Of a stretch of 64,000 nt of DNA, positions 9,108 to 19,884 are shown in pieces. The stretch lies in the NCBI GenBank assembly GCA_024703855.1, contig CP087965.1, forward strand, positions 4,952,001-5,016,000, written 5' to 3'. A model generated the notes under the pieces. The model searched no databases. It was not told the origin of the DNA and saw nothing but the letters and a program-made list of their open reading frames with translations. The first letter of the stretch is position 1; every line of letters begins with the position of its first letter. The translations under genes were made by a program, and so were the position numbers. The stretch is from Polaromonas sp. P2-4 (GTDB lineage Bacteria; Pseudomonadota; Gammaproteobacteria; Burkholderiales; Burkholderiaceae_C).

Positions 9108-9380
9108 GAAGACACATCCTGAAAAAACTGACCGGCTTGAAGGCCATCATCAGAACAAGGGGTGGTGTCCGCAAAAGACTTGAAAAACTGGCGGGCGGCT
9201 CCATCGCTCATTCGACGACGGAACCGCAGCCCCGGTCAAATGAGCAACGGTTTTTTTGATTCGCTGGCGCACGCCTGATGCGCGCTGGCGCCGCTTGGCA
9301 TCCAGGCTGTCGGGAAGTGGGTGTGACCAGTCATGCGGTAAATCTTACCCGGCTTTTGGGGCTGGTGGCAAAATTGCACC

Positions 9381-9857
9381 ATGGCTTTCCCCCGCGTTCT
9401 GATCAGTACCGAAGACTTCAATCTCGCCGACGAGGTTGCTGCGCTGCGCGCCAACGACAAGCGCGTTGGCGCCGTCTGCAGTTTTATAGGCACGGTCCGT
9501 GACCGCAATGACGGCTTGAGCATCAGCAGCATGGAGCTGGAGCACTACCCCGGTATGACCGAAAAAGCCATTGAAGCCATGATTGACGAGGCCTTTGTGC
9601 GCTTTGATATTTTTGGTGCCCGGGTGATTCACCGGGTCGGGCTGTTGCAGCCGCTGGATCAGGTGGTGATGGTGGCGGTGACCTCGGCCCATCGCGGCGA
9701 AAGTTTCAAGGCCTGCGAGTTTTTGATGGACTACCTGAAAACCCAGGCACCGTTCTGGAAAAAGAGCAGACACCTGAAGGCGCGCGCTGGGTGGATGCGC
9801 GGGGTCAGCGACGACGCAGCGCTGGCCAAATGGGGCATCAGCGTCCCCAATGCCTGA
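9381..9857 (+). CDS. moaE: Molybdopterin synthase catalytic subunit MoaE
   Basis: MoaE is the large subunit that, with MoaD, converts precursor Z into molybdopterin. The sequence shows VGAVCSFIGTVRDRNDG, LEHYPGMTEKAI and VTSAHRGESFKACEFLMDYLKT. The frame is open throughout, but residues about 129-142 do not look like MoaE. Reading them one frame over gives the expected EQTPEGARWVDAR. A lost G near 9764 (AAAAAGGAG read as AAAAAGAG) and an extra G at 9801-9804 compensate for each other. The real protein is therefore probably normal. It belongs with mobB-moeA-moaD although separated from them by the dapA-family gene. Confidence 0.92.
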   Translation: MAFPRVLISTEDFNLADEVAALRANDKRVGAVCSFIGTVRDRNDGLSISSMELEHYPGMTEKAIEAMIDEAFVRFDIFGARVIHRVGLLQPLDQVVMVAVTSAHRGESFKACEFLMDYLKTQAPFWKKSRHLKARAGWMRGVSDDAALAKWGISVPNA

Positions 9858-9881
9858 ATCGGTTGCCTGAGTTGATGCCCT

Positions 9882-10487
9882 TCAGTTCAGGTATTTAGGT
9901 CTGTCCGCATCGTCCGGCAGTGCTGATGTGTCGTTGTTTGCGTCGGCGCTTGCGCTGGCCTCTAGCCCGGCCGCTTGCGACGGCAACTCAAGCCATTGCG
10001 ACTTTTTGAGTGCCTGATTGAGCAGGTGCAGCAGGCCCTGGGTTAGCGACGGGTCCATCATGACCTGCGCATTACGCGTTTGATCAGGCAGTTTTTCGAA
10101 CATCTGCAGTTGCAACTGCCCCGCCGCGCGCAGGGTAATTTTGACTTCGGAGATCAGCATGGGTTCGATGCCCTGCGCAGCCGCCAACGCAGGCATCTGC
10201 GCCTGCTCCTGGTAGGGGCTGGCGTAATCGCCGTTGTAGGCCGCCGCCTCTTGTTGAAAGCTCTCCAGCATGCGCTGGCGTTGCACTTCAAGCGGCGCTG
10301 CCGGGCTGGCTTGTGCTGTGTGGCGCTTCATCTGGTCTGCTGACGTGGTGTTCAGCACAGGCAGCAAGCTCAGCGTGAGGCGGCGCGTGAACCACAGACG
10401 CAACTCTTCACCGTCACGGGTGTTAATGCGCAGCAAAAGCCGGTCTTGCTCGCTCACATAGCTGACACTGACCTGGTGAATGTTCAT
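9882..10487 (-). CDS. Conserved hypothetical protein, 201 residues
   Basis: I do not recognise a named family. The start MNIHQVSVSYVSEQDRLLLR and the central EVKITLRAAGQLQLQMFEKL alternate hydrophobic and polar residues like beta strands, and the C-terminal 35 residues are Ala/Asp/Ser-rich and probably disordered. No signal peptide or membrane segment is seen, so it is likely cytoplasmic. It is convergent with moaE (24-bp gap) and lies next to the 273-bp inverted-repeat element. Codon use is like that of its neighbours, which supports a real core gene. Confidence 0.7.
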   Translation of the reverse strand: MNIHQVSVSYVSEQDRLLLRINTRDGEELRLWFTRRLTLSLLPVLNTTSADQMKRHTAQASPAAPLEVQRQRMLESFQQEAAAYNGDYASPYQEQAQMPALAAAQGIEPMLISEVKITLRAAGQLQLQMFEKLPDQTRNAQVMMDPSLTQGLLHLLNQALKKSQWLELPSQAAGLEASASADANNDTSALPDDADRPKYLN

Positions 10488-10514
10488 GCCTTGATTTTAG
10501 GCGGCCGGGCCGGG

Positions 10515-10787
10515 TTAGGGCCTGTTCACCCTAAAACGGGAGATGCGTTGGTTCCTCATGCGGATGGATGCGCGAAGGGCGGCGCGGCAAATAGCCGCAG
10601 CTATTTGCAAGCCGACCGACAAAGCAGACGCCGCATGAGGGATCAACCTGAAGGGAAGGACGAATGCCGGGCGCATTGCGGCGTTGCGGCTCGCTTGTGT
10701 AGCCATGCTACACGGCACTCGCCGCGCCTTGCACTGCCTCCCGGCATTCATCCTTCGCACTCTCGTTTTAGGGTGAACAGGCCCTAA
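10515..10787. mobile_element. 273-bp MITE-like element with perfect 24-bp terminal inverted repeats
   Basis: The 24 bases at 10515-10538 (containing CCTGTTCACCCTAAAACG) are exactly reverse-complemented at 10764-10787. No plausible gene lies inside. The interior has GCGGCGTTGCGG, a GTAGCCATGCTAC hairpin and CGCGCCTTGC. This parallels the core of the 167-bp element although the ends differ. It lies directly upstream of the clpB promoter. Confidence 0.8.
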
Positions 10788-10816
10788 TCTGGCGCAAGAG
10801 GGCATTTCCATTCCCG

Positions 10817-10844
10817 CTTGAAAATAGGTGAATAAGCCCGAACT
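10817..10844 (+). promoter_or_regulatory. Candidate sigma-32 (heat shock) promoter of clpB
   Basis: CTTGAAA at 10817-10823 matches the sigma-32 -35 consensus exactly. After 13 bases, CCCGAACT at 10837-10844 is a partial match to the -10 consensus CCCCATNT. A GGAG ribosome site follows before the ATG at 10869. Heat-shock control is known for clpB; the exact site is inferred. Confidence 0.55.
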
Positions 10845-10868
10845 ATCAGGCAATTTGGAGAAACACCC

Positions 10869-13466
<2,598 letters not shown>

Positions 13467-13484
13467 AGCCTCGGTGCGGTGCAG

Positions 13485-13550
13485 CATGCTATTGAATTAA
13501 TAGCTGCTTGCGCCCGTATTTAATGGGCTTAAGGCCTTTTTATGCATGAG
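13485..13550 (+). repeat. AT-rich intergenic repeat, copy 3
   Basis: ATTGAATTAATAGCTGCTTG, then CGCCCGT, ATGGGCTTAAGGCC and a T-run. It lies just after the clpB stop and before the terminator at 13561. Confidence 0.9.
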
Positions 13551-13560
13551 AACAAAAGAA

Positions 13561-13594
13561 CCCGCTCTTGCGCAGGCAGGAAGCGGGCTTTTTT
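13561..13594 (+). terminator. Rho-independent terminator downstream of clpB
   Basis: CCCGCT pairs with AGCGGG across the loop CTTGCGCAGGCAGGA, followed by TTTTTT. Almost the same stem-loop follows repeat copies 4 and 5, so repeat and terminator travel as one unit. Confidence 0.85.
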
Positions 13595-13626
13595 GTGGGC
13601 GATGATTTTGGCTGGCTGGCTGGCGG

Positions 13627-13657
13627 CAATATGTAGTTATCGACAGTTAGCGAGTGG
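13627..13657 (+). repeat. Left terminal inverted repeat of the two-gene element
   Basis: Begins CAATATGTAGTTATCGACAG and ends AGCGAGTGG. It pairs with 17388-17418 (27 of 31 bases). Confidence 0.75.
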
Positions 13658-13752
13658 CGTACGAACCAGATCAGCCATTTACACCTCGCAAGAAGCAGAC
13701 AGTCAGCAGACTGGTATTCCGCGGGCGCAGTGGAGGGCGGAGGACCTGCCTC

Positions 13753-15507
13753 CTATGCAGTGGCGGCTGACTGCGGTGTCGAGGCACCCTCACTGACGAG
13801 ATTGACCGCATTGCCTGCCACCGCGAGCGCTTGCTTCACCATCATCTCGCGCGGCACCTGCATATTCCAGTGGAGTGCCGCGAGAAGCGGCACATAGGCG
13901 CAACGAAGTTGGTACCAGACTGCATCCTCAATCGACTGAATTCCAGGCAGTGGTGCGGACATCGTCATCAAGAAATCGACTGCGTTAGATGGGAGGTGCA
14001 ATAGGGCCTCGCCTACCCCGTGCATCTGAAGCGCATGTGCATTTGCAACGAGTCCGTCGAACCCGACGTCCGCGCTCCAGAAGTTCAGGGTCGTGTTCGG
14101 AACCGCGGGCGGAATGTTCTCCCTGATAAACGTGTACGTGTCGTCCATCCCAAGCGCCGCCGTCCACAACAACAGCATTGGCACCAAGGTCGATGTCTTC
14201 ATCAGTTCCTGACTGACTTCGTCCAAGCCATGCCGCACCAACAGAATCTCCTCGAAGGGACCAGCCAGCGGCCAATGCTTCGGTGACTTCGCAGCATGCG
14301 CGAGACGTCCGACAAGATTCTCCAGCCACGCCTTCGCTTCCTCCCGATGATTGCTATTGAGAAGGCACAGCAGCGCCACATGCACATCGGCCGCATGGTG
14401 GTCATACGCGGGAGATTCTGTACATCGATGGCTCTTGAGTAATGCAAGTAGACGGTCCACGTACACACTGGCGTGCCCCTGGGCGATCACGTCTCCAGTC
14501 TCGACCGCGAAGAACGCCCAAATGCACCCTTGCAGGCCAAGCCTGCCGGCCTCCTGGAACGCGGTGTCCGTTACAAGGAGGTTGTCCGGGAGTCTGCTAG
14601 CGAAGGCATTCTGCGTGATGTAGTACGGCTGCAGCTTCTCGTGATAAGCCTCAGCGATGCTTGCCATTTGGAACAGCAGCTCGCTGTACTCGTTGACGAC
14701 ATCCTTGTCAACTTGGTGCAGCTCCTCGTGCAGCCCTGCCCACACGCGCAAGACCGCAAACTCAGCCAGCCGGTATGGCGCAAGCAGGTTGCCCTCGCTG
14801 GACGCCCACGCCTGAAGAACGCTGAGCGCTGTTCGAATGCCCCGAAGCGACCCTAGCAGGCGCTTGCGGCGCGCAGGCGCAGATTTCGCGGGCAACTTCG
14901 CGGCAACCACTAGGCTGTCAATAAGAGTGCGCCCAACGCCGATGCTCAGCTCGGGCGAGGACACGTTGGCAAGCATGCGACGAAAGAGCACTTTGTTCTC
15001 GGGTGGAAGGACGTTCTCGTCGAGGAGGTGTTGCTCCGTCCATGCCGCCAGCGTCGACCCATTCACGGTTGACGCTTCGACACCATGCTGCTTCGACCAC
15101 TTTTCGAGGTACCCTGCAATGGTTTCAACTAGGGTCGGCTTGAAGTCTCCGTTTGTAAGGACAACCAGCTTCTTTGGCAGCTCGGCGTGCTGAGGCGCCA
15201 CGTGCGATCTGAGGTACACATCGCTCACATCTTCGATGGACTGACGCACAGACTGAATGCCAGAACTCCAATCGTGACGGTCAATGTCACCGCGCTTGAC
15301 AGACCAGAGGAAGAGTTTCTTCTTCTTGTCTTCGTCGCGTCCGACCGTAGCGATGTCTACCCCGTACTGCCGCGTACCCTTCTGAGCGCGATAAACAATC
15401 TCATGCCCCATTGCGGAAAGGAGCAGCGGAAGATAGACGTCCAGCTCCCCTTCCTCGCGCATGAGCCCAAGGAAATCCTCAAGCAGTAGTCGCAGGCTTA
15501 CCTTCAC
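13753..15507 (-). CDS. Uncharacterised 584-residue protein with N-terminal PD-(D/E)XK-like domain
   Basis: I do not recognise a named family. Residues 20-75 look like a restriction-endonuclease fold of the Mrr type: LLLSAMGHEIVYRAQKG, then YGVDIATVG (Asp51), then LFLWSVKRGDI (Lys71). The residue two before Lys71, usually Glu, Asp or Gln, is Ser69, so the site is not canonical. The next segment (LPKKLVVLTNGDFKPTLVE) also resembles the later strands of such nucleases. Residues about 190-584 are mostly helical with no known motif. No signal or membrane segment is seen. The start (MKVSLRLLLEDFLG) overlaps the stop of the upstream partner by 4 bp, so the two proteins are made together. A defence or DNA-processing role is an inference from the fold and mobile setting. 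Confidence 0.7.
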   Translation of the reverse strand: MKVSLRLLLEDFLGLMREEGELDVYLPLLLSAMGHEIVYRAQKGTRQYGVDIATVGRDEDKKKKLFLWSVKRGDIDRHDWSSGIQSVRQSIEDVSDVYLRSHVAPQHAELPKKLVVLTNGDFKPTLVETIAGYLEKWSKQHGVEASTVNGSTLAAWTEQHLLDENVLPPENKVLFRRMLANVSSPELSIGVGRTLIDSLVVAAKLPAKSAPARRKRLLGSLRGIRTALSVLQAWASSEGNLLAPYRLAEFAVLRVWAGLHEELHQVDKDVVNEYSELLFQMASIAEAYHEKLQPYYITQNAFASRLPDNLLVTDTAFQEAGRLGLQGCIWAFFAVETGDVIAQGHASVYVDRLLALLKSHRCTESPAYDHHAADVHVALLCLLNSNHREEAKAWLENLVGRLAHAAKSPKHWPLAGPFEEILLVRHGLDEVSQELMKTSTLVPMLLLWTAALGMDDTYTFIRENIPPAVPNTTLNFWSADVGFDGLVANAHALQMHGVGEALLHLPSNAVDFLMTMSAPLPGIQSIEDAVWYQLRCAYVPLLAALHWNMQVPREMMVKQALAVAGNAVNLVSEGASTPQSAATA

Positions 15508-17213
15508 CTGCTGGCCTCCAGCATCTGCGCTCGTCGAAACATCCCACCGACCGGGTCGGCCAGCTCCGACGAAGGAAGTTCAATGGAATGACCGGTCTGC
15601 TGCATCTGGCCCACCTGCGAAGGTCCAAGTGCGGTGTGGGTTGCGAAGCGCCTGCCTTGCGAGACAGTTATGTTCGTCGCCAACTGGGCGAACACTGACT
15701 GTTCCTTGGCAGCACGAAGAATGTCTCGATTTACCCTGGCATGCATTGCGCGTAGTGCGCGGCGCTGAGACTCCGTTGGTTGGACCTCGGAGGCCTCCGG
15801 AAGGCGCGCAAGAACGCGTCGCCAGCGCAGCGCATTGGCATAGACACCCCTATATACGTGGCTGAACGGCTTCGTTCGCTCCGCAGGCCGGGTCCGATCT
15901 TTCAGGAATGCCTCCGTCGCCCCGGGATACTCGACAAAGGCCTCGTTAAGCATTTCGGCCGCCAAGCGCAGGCCGTCAGGTTGAACATCGGGTGACTCTG
16001 CCAAGAAGGCGATGAACTGGCACAGCACCGGCCCGTTGTGGGCAAGCGCCAGGAGCCTGCGTGCTGCCACAACCTTTCGGTCCGCGCCGGCCGTCGCAAA
16101 CATGGCTTCGTTCAAGCCAACTGGCGCCTGACCAGTGATGCATAGCGAAAGCAATCCGCGAATCGCGGTGAACGTGACTCCAGGGGCCAACAGCCATTCG
16201 GTCAGTAGGCGGGTGAATGCGTCGGGCTCGTCGCACACCGCCTGCAGGCTTTCGCTGAACGCTTCAGCGGGATCAATGTCGTATGCCCCTAGCTCGGCAA
16301 AGCAGGGGAACACGAGTGAGCGTGTGGACTTGCGTTGTAGCAGGCTGGCAAGAACGGAATCCACTTGCCGCCGGAGGGATTCGTTCTGAACGGCATGGGT
16401 GACGAGAGTCTTCGCAAGACCTTCGATGGGAGCGTCGGTCGCGCCAACCTTGGGAGCTCCATTTCGGTAGAGCCAGTTCGCAATTGCAGATATCGCGGCA
16501 GCAGTCCCCGCGGCCGCCGCTGCCAAGAGTACGGTCGTCGCCGAGACCGAGAAGCTTGCAATGGCAGTCAGGGCCATCCAGGCATCCATGCCTTCCCCTT
16601 GAACCTGCGTAGCTCTTTCAAGTGCAGCCGACAGCCTTGCTTCGTGCGACATGAGAACAGTTGCGACCGCGGCCTCCCGTCCGTCCAAGTACTGCAGCAG
16701 CACCGCTAGCTGCGCCATCACGCCAGTCGGGTCCTCGACAAGCGTTACCGCAAACTCTGCAGCTGCCTTCGCAGAACCGCCGGAAAACGCGTCAGCCCAC
16801 ACTCGCATCGCCCCCTCGCCCATGTTTCCTCGACGCCGAATCTCATTGCCCAGCTGAACGCCCAGTTGGGTGTCCCTGGCAATATGTGGACGCAACTGCT
16901 TGGCGACTGAATGCCGGTACGACATTGGGACGCGTGCGGCGAAGTCAAGAAATCGCACGGCATCTTCGAGTGTGAGCTTCTGCACCTGTGAGACGGCGGG
17001 CACCAGACGGCGCAATGCAACCTGCATAGCGTCGTCAGGCCACACTCTCAGTTGCTCGAACAGGTCGAAATCGGAGCCGTGCTTCGCGCCAATTTCCGTC
17101 CAAAGCGTTTCGCGTGGATGCGTCTTGAGGAAGTCGACAACGCCTGACTCGAACTCGTCGTGATGACCGAGCGCGAGCGCGGCCAGTATTTCTCTCAACA
17201 AAGCTGCATCCAT
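15504..17213 (-). CDS. Uncharacterised large helical protein, partner of the PD-(D/E)XK-like protein
   Basis: This gene encodes 569 residues if translation begins at the ATG at 17213. That start is favoured by AAGGAGGAG at 17222-17230; an in-frame GTG at 17222 would add three residues. No known domain is recognised. The sequence is rich in leucine and alanine and breaks into helix-like blocks, which would suit a HEAT- or TPR-like scaffold. An Ala-rich stretch near residues 235-265 could be a buried helix or a weak membrane segment. The C-terminal 60 residues are polar and Gln/Thr/Ser-rich. It is first in a two-gene operon inside the inverted repeats, with a 4-bp overlap to the nuclease-like gene. 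Confidence 0.7.
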   Translation of the reverse strand: MDAALLREILAALALGHHDEFESGVVDFLKTHPRETLWTEIGAKHGSDFDLFEQLRVWPDDAMQVALRRLVPAVSQVQKLTLEDAVRFLDFAARVPMSYRHSVAKQLRPHIARDTQLGVQLGNEIRRRGNMGEGAMRVWADAFSGGSAKAAAEFAVTLVEDPTGVMAQLAVLLQYLDGREAAVATVLMSHEARLSAALERATQVQGEGMDAWMALTAIASFSVSATTVLLAAAAAGTAAAISAIANWLYRNGAPKVGATDAPIEGLAKTLVTHAVQNESLRRQVDSVLASLLQRKSTRSLVFPCFAELGAYDIDPAEAFSESLQAVCDEPDAFTRLLTEWLLAPGVTFTAIRGLLSLCITGQAPVGLNEAMFATAGADRKVVAARRLLALAHNGPVLCQFIAFLAESPDVQPDGLRLAAEMLNEAFVEYPGATEAFLKDRTRPAERTKPFSHVYRGVYANALRWRRVLARLPEASEVQPTESQRRALRAMHARVNRDILRAAKEQSVFAQLATNITVSQGRRFATHTALGPSQVGQMQQTGHSIELPSSELADPVGGMFRRAQMLEASR

Positions 17214-17387
17214 TGCTCGCACTCCTCCTTCGGAAACGCCATGTTACCCCCCGAACATTGGAGTTGACACGTATGACAGCTCGAGGGTGCCCGGTGCCTT
17301 GTCCGACAGGTGCTTTCAGGCTGGCAGCGCAGGTGATGATCGGGTGTGCGAACTCCAGCGCGACCGACCGGAGTCGGGCGACAGCCA

Positions 17388-17418
17388 CCATTCGCTGACT
17401 ATCGATAAGTACATATTG
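17388..17418 (-). repeat. Right terminal inverted repeat of the two-gene element
   Basis: Reads CCATTCGCTGACTATCGATA, then AGTACATATTG, on the + strand. Its reverse complement matches 13627-13657 at 27 of 31 positions. A short palindrome (CTATCGA and TCGATAG) spans its outer edge to about 17425. Confidence 0.75.
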
Positions 17419-17497
17419 TCGATAGCTATGTGGCTCGGGAGCGGAGCAACTTGACTTGGCACCTCATCTGCCTCGTCCTTGTTCAAGCTGTGCGAAA

Positions 17498-17565
17498 TTG
17501 GAAGCCGCTATATATTTAGTAGCTGCTTGCGCCCATCCTTAAAGGGCTGCAGGCCTTTTCATACG
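17498..17565 (+). repeat. AT-rich intergenic repeat, copy 4
   Basis: GAAGCCGCTATATATTTAG, then TAGCTGCTTGCGCCCATCC, AAAGGGCTGCAGGCC and TTTTC. It is nearly identical to copy 5 at 24824, and both are followed by the same terminator and a GST gene copy. Confidence 0.9.
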
Positions 17566-17578
17566 CGAAAGCAGAAAA

Positions 17579-17610
17579 CCCGCTCTTGCACAGGCAGGAA
17601 GCGGGTTTTT
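17579..17610 (+). terminator. Terminator hairpin after repeat copy 4
   Basis: CCCGCT at 17579-17584 pairs with AGCGGG at 17600-17605, followed by TTTTT. The loop matches the hairpins at 13561 and 24908. Confidence 0.8.
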
Positions 17611-17710
17611 GTGGGCGCTGATATCGGCCAGTTCAACCTCTCGGCTGTGCCCACCAGGATTGATCCCGTCAGACGCGCCAGAACACCACTCCGCCCTTGA
17701 GTAACAGCGA

Positions 17711-18335
17711 TCAGCCTCGCTTGGGTATCCCAAGCCCTTTGACAACAGCCGGGCGCGCAACAAACATTTCCAGCGCCCTGGTGACGTTCGGGAAGTTGTC
17801 GATCTCCACCAGCTCACCGGCCTCATAAAACCCGATTAGGTTGCGCACCCAGGGGAAGGTGGCGATGTCGGCGATGGTGTAGGTGTCGCCCATCAGCCAG
17901 GTCCGGCCTGCAAGCCGCTGGTTCAGTACGTTGAGCAGGCGCTTTGATTCGGCGACGTAGCGGTCGCGCGGGCGCTTGTCTTCGTAGTCTTTGCCGGCGA
18001 ACTTGTTGAAAAAGCCGAGCTGGCCGAACATCGGGCCGATGTCGCCCATCTGGAACATCAGCCACTGGATGGTCTCGTAGCGGCCGGTAGCATCCTGCGG
18101 CACGAACTTTCCGGTCTTCTCGGCCAGGTAGATCAGGATGGCACCGGACTCGAACAGGGCCAGTGGCTCGCCGTCCGGGCCGTTCGGATCGAGGATGGCC
18201 GGAATCTTGTTGTTGGGGCTGAGCGAAAGAAATTCCGGCGACATCTGGTCACTGGTTTCAGAAACTGACGAGATGCGGCTCGTAGGACAGACCGGTCTCT
18301 TCGAGCATGATTGAGACCTTGACGCCATTGGGCGA
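17711..18335 (-). pseudogene. Glutathione S-transferase, 5'-truncated copy
   Basis: This is a second, damaged copy of the gst gene at 24976-25680. The C-terminal 190 residues are nearly the same (PEFLSLSPNNKIPAILDPNG, ESGAILIYLAEKTG, ending KGLGIPKRG). One extra base near 18259, not present in the intact copy, breaks the frame, and the match stops at about 18335 after the reverse strand SPNGVKVSIM. From there the sequence is an AraC gene interrupted in the opposite direction, so the first 30 residues or so are missing. This looks like real decay at a recombination joint, not only a sequencing error. Repeat copy 4 and its terminator lie downstream just as copy 5 does for the intact gene. Confidence 0.85.
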
Positions 18336-19104
18336 GTGCGTTCTTGCCGTTGACGGACAAGAGCCCGTCACTCTTGTCGCCGGCGATTTCTTGCTCATGC
18401 CGGCAACCCCCGGATTCACCCTGTCTGGGTTCGCTCCGGCGGTTCCCGTCTTCCTCGACCCCAAACTACTGCCTCCGCCCGAGGGTGAAATTCGCCACGG
18501 GACCGCGAAGGACCGCCCGATTTGCGCATGCTCGGCGGCTACTTTGTCTTTGATTCGCCTGATGCGGCATTGATGGTGTCGCTGCTGCCAACGTTGCTGC
18601 ACGTGCGCGGCATCGAACGACTCTCGCTGCTGGTGCAACTCGTGAGGGAAGAATCCATCGAGCAGAGACCGGGTCGCGATCTTGTTCTCGGACGGCTCGT
18701 CGAAGTGCTCCTCATCGAAGCGCTGCGCGGGGCGCCAAGTGAAGGTGCGCCACCCGGGCTGCTGCGCGCGTTGGCGGACACCCGGCTGGCCGTAGCGATG
18801 CGGCACATGCACGGCGACCCTGCGCGCCCGTGGACGGTTGTTGAACTTGCGAAGACGGCTGCGCTTTCGAGGTCGGCGTTCTTTGAGCGCTTCTCGCGCG
18901 CCGTGGGCTTGCCTCCCATGGAGTACCTACTTGCCTGGCGAATGGCTATCGTGAAGGATCTGCTCAGTCGTAGCGACTTCGCACTTGCCGAGGTGGCCGA
19001 ACGTCGGCTACAGCTCGGCCAGCACATTCAGCACCGCGTTCAGTCGCCATGTGGGGCAGGCGCCCGGTCACTACGCGCGGCAACAACAGCCTGCCCTTTC
19101 GTAG
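18336..19104 (+). pseudogene. AraC-family regulator, 5'-truncated
   Basis: The fragment starts inside a cupin-like effector domain (EPVTLVAGDFLLMPATPG) and runs to the two helix-turn-helix motifs of an AraC regulator (WTVVELAKTAALSRSAFFER; PPMEYLLAWRMAIVKDLL). A frame change near 18520 and the loss of two bases near 18998 (CGTCGGC, expected CGTGTCGGC) must be corrected to reach the normal end, SRHVGQAPGHYARQQQP, and a TAG at 19102. The missing 5' end at the GST joint means that no functional protein is expected. Confidence 0.75.
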
Positions 19105-19175
19105 CTGCCTTTGATGCGCAGGTTCTTCGGTTTGAAGGCTATAGTGAAGATAAGGAAACCGTCACTCACGTCAAC

Positions 19176-19182
19176 GTTAGGC
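19176..19182 (+). repeat. attC-like GTTAGGC core before a small gene
   Basis: GTTAGGC, the R' core consensus (GTTRRRY) of integron attC sites, lies 11 bp upstream of the ATG at 19194, a spacing usual in gene cassettes. The rest of an attC site is not evident upstream, so this is only suggestive. Confidence 0.3.
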
Positions 19183-19193
19183 ATCACCAGACC

Positions 19194-19415
19194 ATGCTGC
19201 ACACCCTGATAACCGTGCTTCACTTCATTGCCGCAGCGGGCGCGATTGCCTTCTGGGCGCTCGGTATGTACTTCTGGTACCTGCAAAATCACTCGTCAAA
19301 GCCAGGCACTTCCCAACGACGGCAACGCACTATCTTGTCATTCGTAGCGATGGCTGTGCTGGGCGTTGTTGCACTCGGCCTTCGTATGCTCAAAGAGTCC
19401 GTTACCGCTGCATGA
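19194..19415 (+). CDS. Small membrane protein, 73 residues
   Basis: The sequence MLHTLITVLHFIAAAGAIAF starts a hydrophobic helix that continues to about residue 30. After a short polar loop (NHSSKPGTSQRRQR), a second helix follows (ILSFVAMAVLGVVALGL). The family is unknown. A two-helix inner-membrane protein with a basic loop is all that can be said. No strong ribosome site is visible. It is the first of four tiny genes on the + strand between the AraC remnant and 20.5 kb, a cluster that resembles an array of gene cassettes. Confidence 0.5.
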   Translation: MLHTLITVLHFIAAAGAIAFWALGMYFWYLQNHSSKPGTSQRRQRTILSFVAMAVLGVVALGLRMLKESVTAA

Positions 19416-19494
19416 CCTCGCGACCGCTTGACACCTCGCTTCAGCCCATCCTCTGCAAGCGGCTGGGCTTAACCATGAGGCCCTGGATAAGCGC

Positions 19495-19800
19495 ATGGCT
19501 CTAAGCGACGTCCCGTTTCCGGCGCTGATGGCTCTGTGCGCCTCTGCCGTGGCTTCATGCCTGGTGGCGATCTTGATTTGGCGGCGCGACGAGCTCGTCA
19601 TTTTCCGGATTGCAGTGACCCTGGTCGCATTTTTTCCGGTGGTGGGGCCAATTTTTGCCCTCTGGGTAACCAGCTTTCCGGACCGGATGCATCCGGCACT
19701 GCAAGCCAAGTACAAGAATACGGTCAACACCTATTCGGTTCCGAAGGCGGAGCCGGCCCATGGCGGCGAGCCCCAAAAAGGAAAACCCGATGCTGCCTGA
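19495..19800 (+). CDS. Small membrane protein, 101 residues
   Basis: Two hydrophobic helices are seen (residues about 9-27, LMALCASAVASCLVAILIW, and about 37-58, IAVTLVAFFPVVGPIFALWV), followed by a polar tail rich in Lys, Pro and Gly. No family is recognised. The stop codon lies within a copy of a short repeat (GCCTGACAGGTCAGTGAAC at 19795) that recurs near the 3' ends of the next two small genes. Confidence 0.5.
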   Translation: MALSDVPFPALMALCASAVASCLVAILIWRRDELVIFRIAVTLVAFFPVVGPIFALWVTSFPDRMHPALQAKYKNTVNTYSVPKAEPAHGGEPQKGKPDAA

Positions 19801-19815
19801 CAGGTCAGTGAACGC
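19795..19815 (+). repeat. Cassette-end repeat a
   Basis: GCCTGACAGGTCAGTGAACG overlaps the stop of the preceding gene. It shares ACAGGTCA with repeats b and c. Confidence 0.4.
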
Positions 19816-19884
19816 ATACGCCAAAGGAAGTTCTCCGGGTTCTCCGGCTGTTCTAATCACCGCTCACCTGGAGCGTCGTGCGGC

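Larger units (their letters stand above)
13627..17418. mobile_element. 3.8-kb two-gene element bounded by 31-bp inverted repeats
   Basis: The 31 bases at 13627-13657 match the reverse complement of 17388-17418 at 27 positions (start CAATATGTA, inner TTATCGA and AGCGA blocks). Between them are only two genes, overlapping by 4 bp and both on the reverse strand. No transposase or integrase is recognisable, and I see no clear target-site duplication at the outer edges. The unit therefore looks like a cargo element moved in trans, or one whose own genes carry the activity. It lies between AT-rich repeat copies 3 and 4, directly after clpB. Its two genes are free of the frame errors common elsewhere in the window. 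Confidence 0.65.

Noticed and set aside
13627-17418. Recognisable transposase or integrase for the two-gene element
   Set aside because: Neither protein shows a DDE, tyrosine or serine recombinase motif, so no transposase is claimed.
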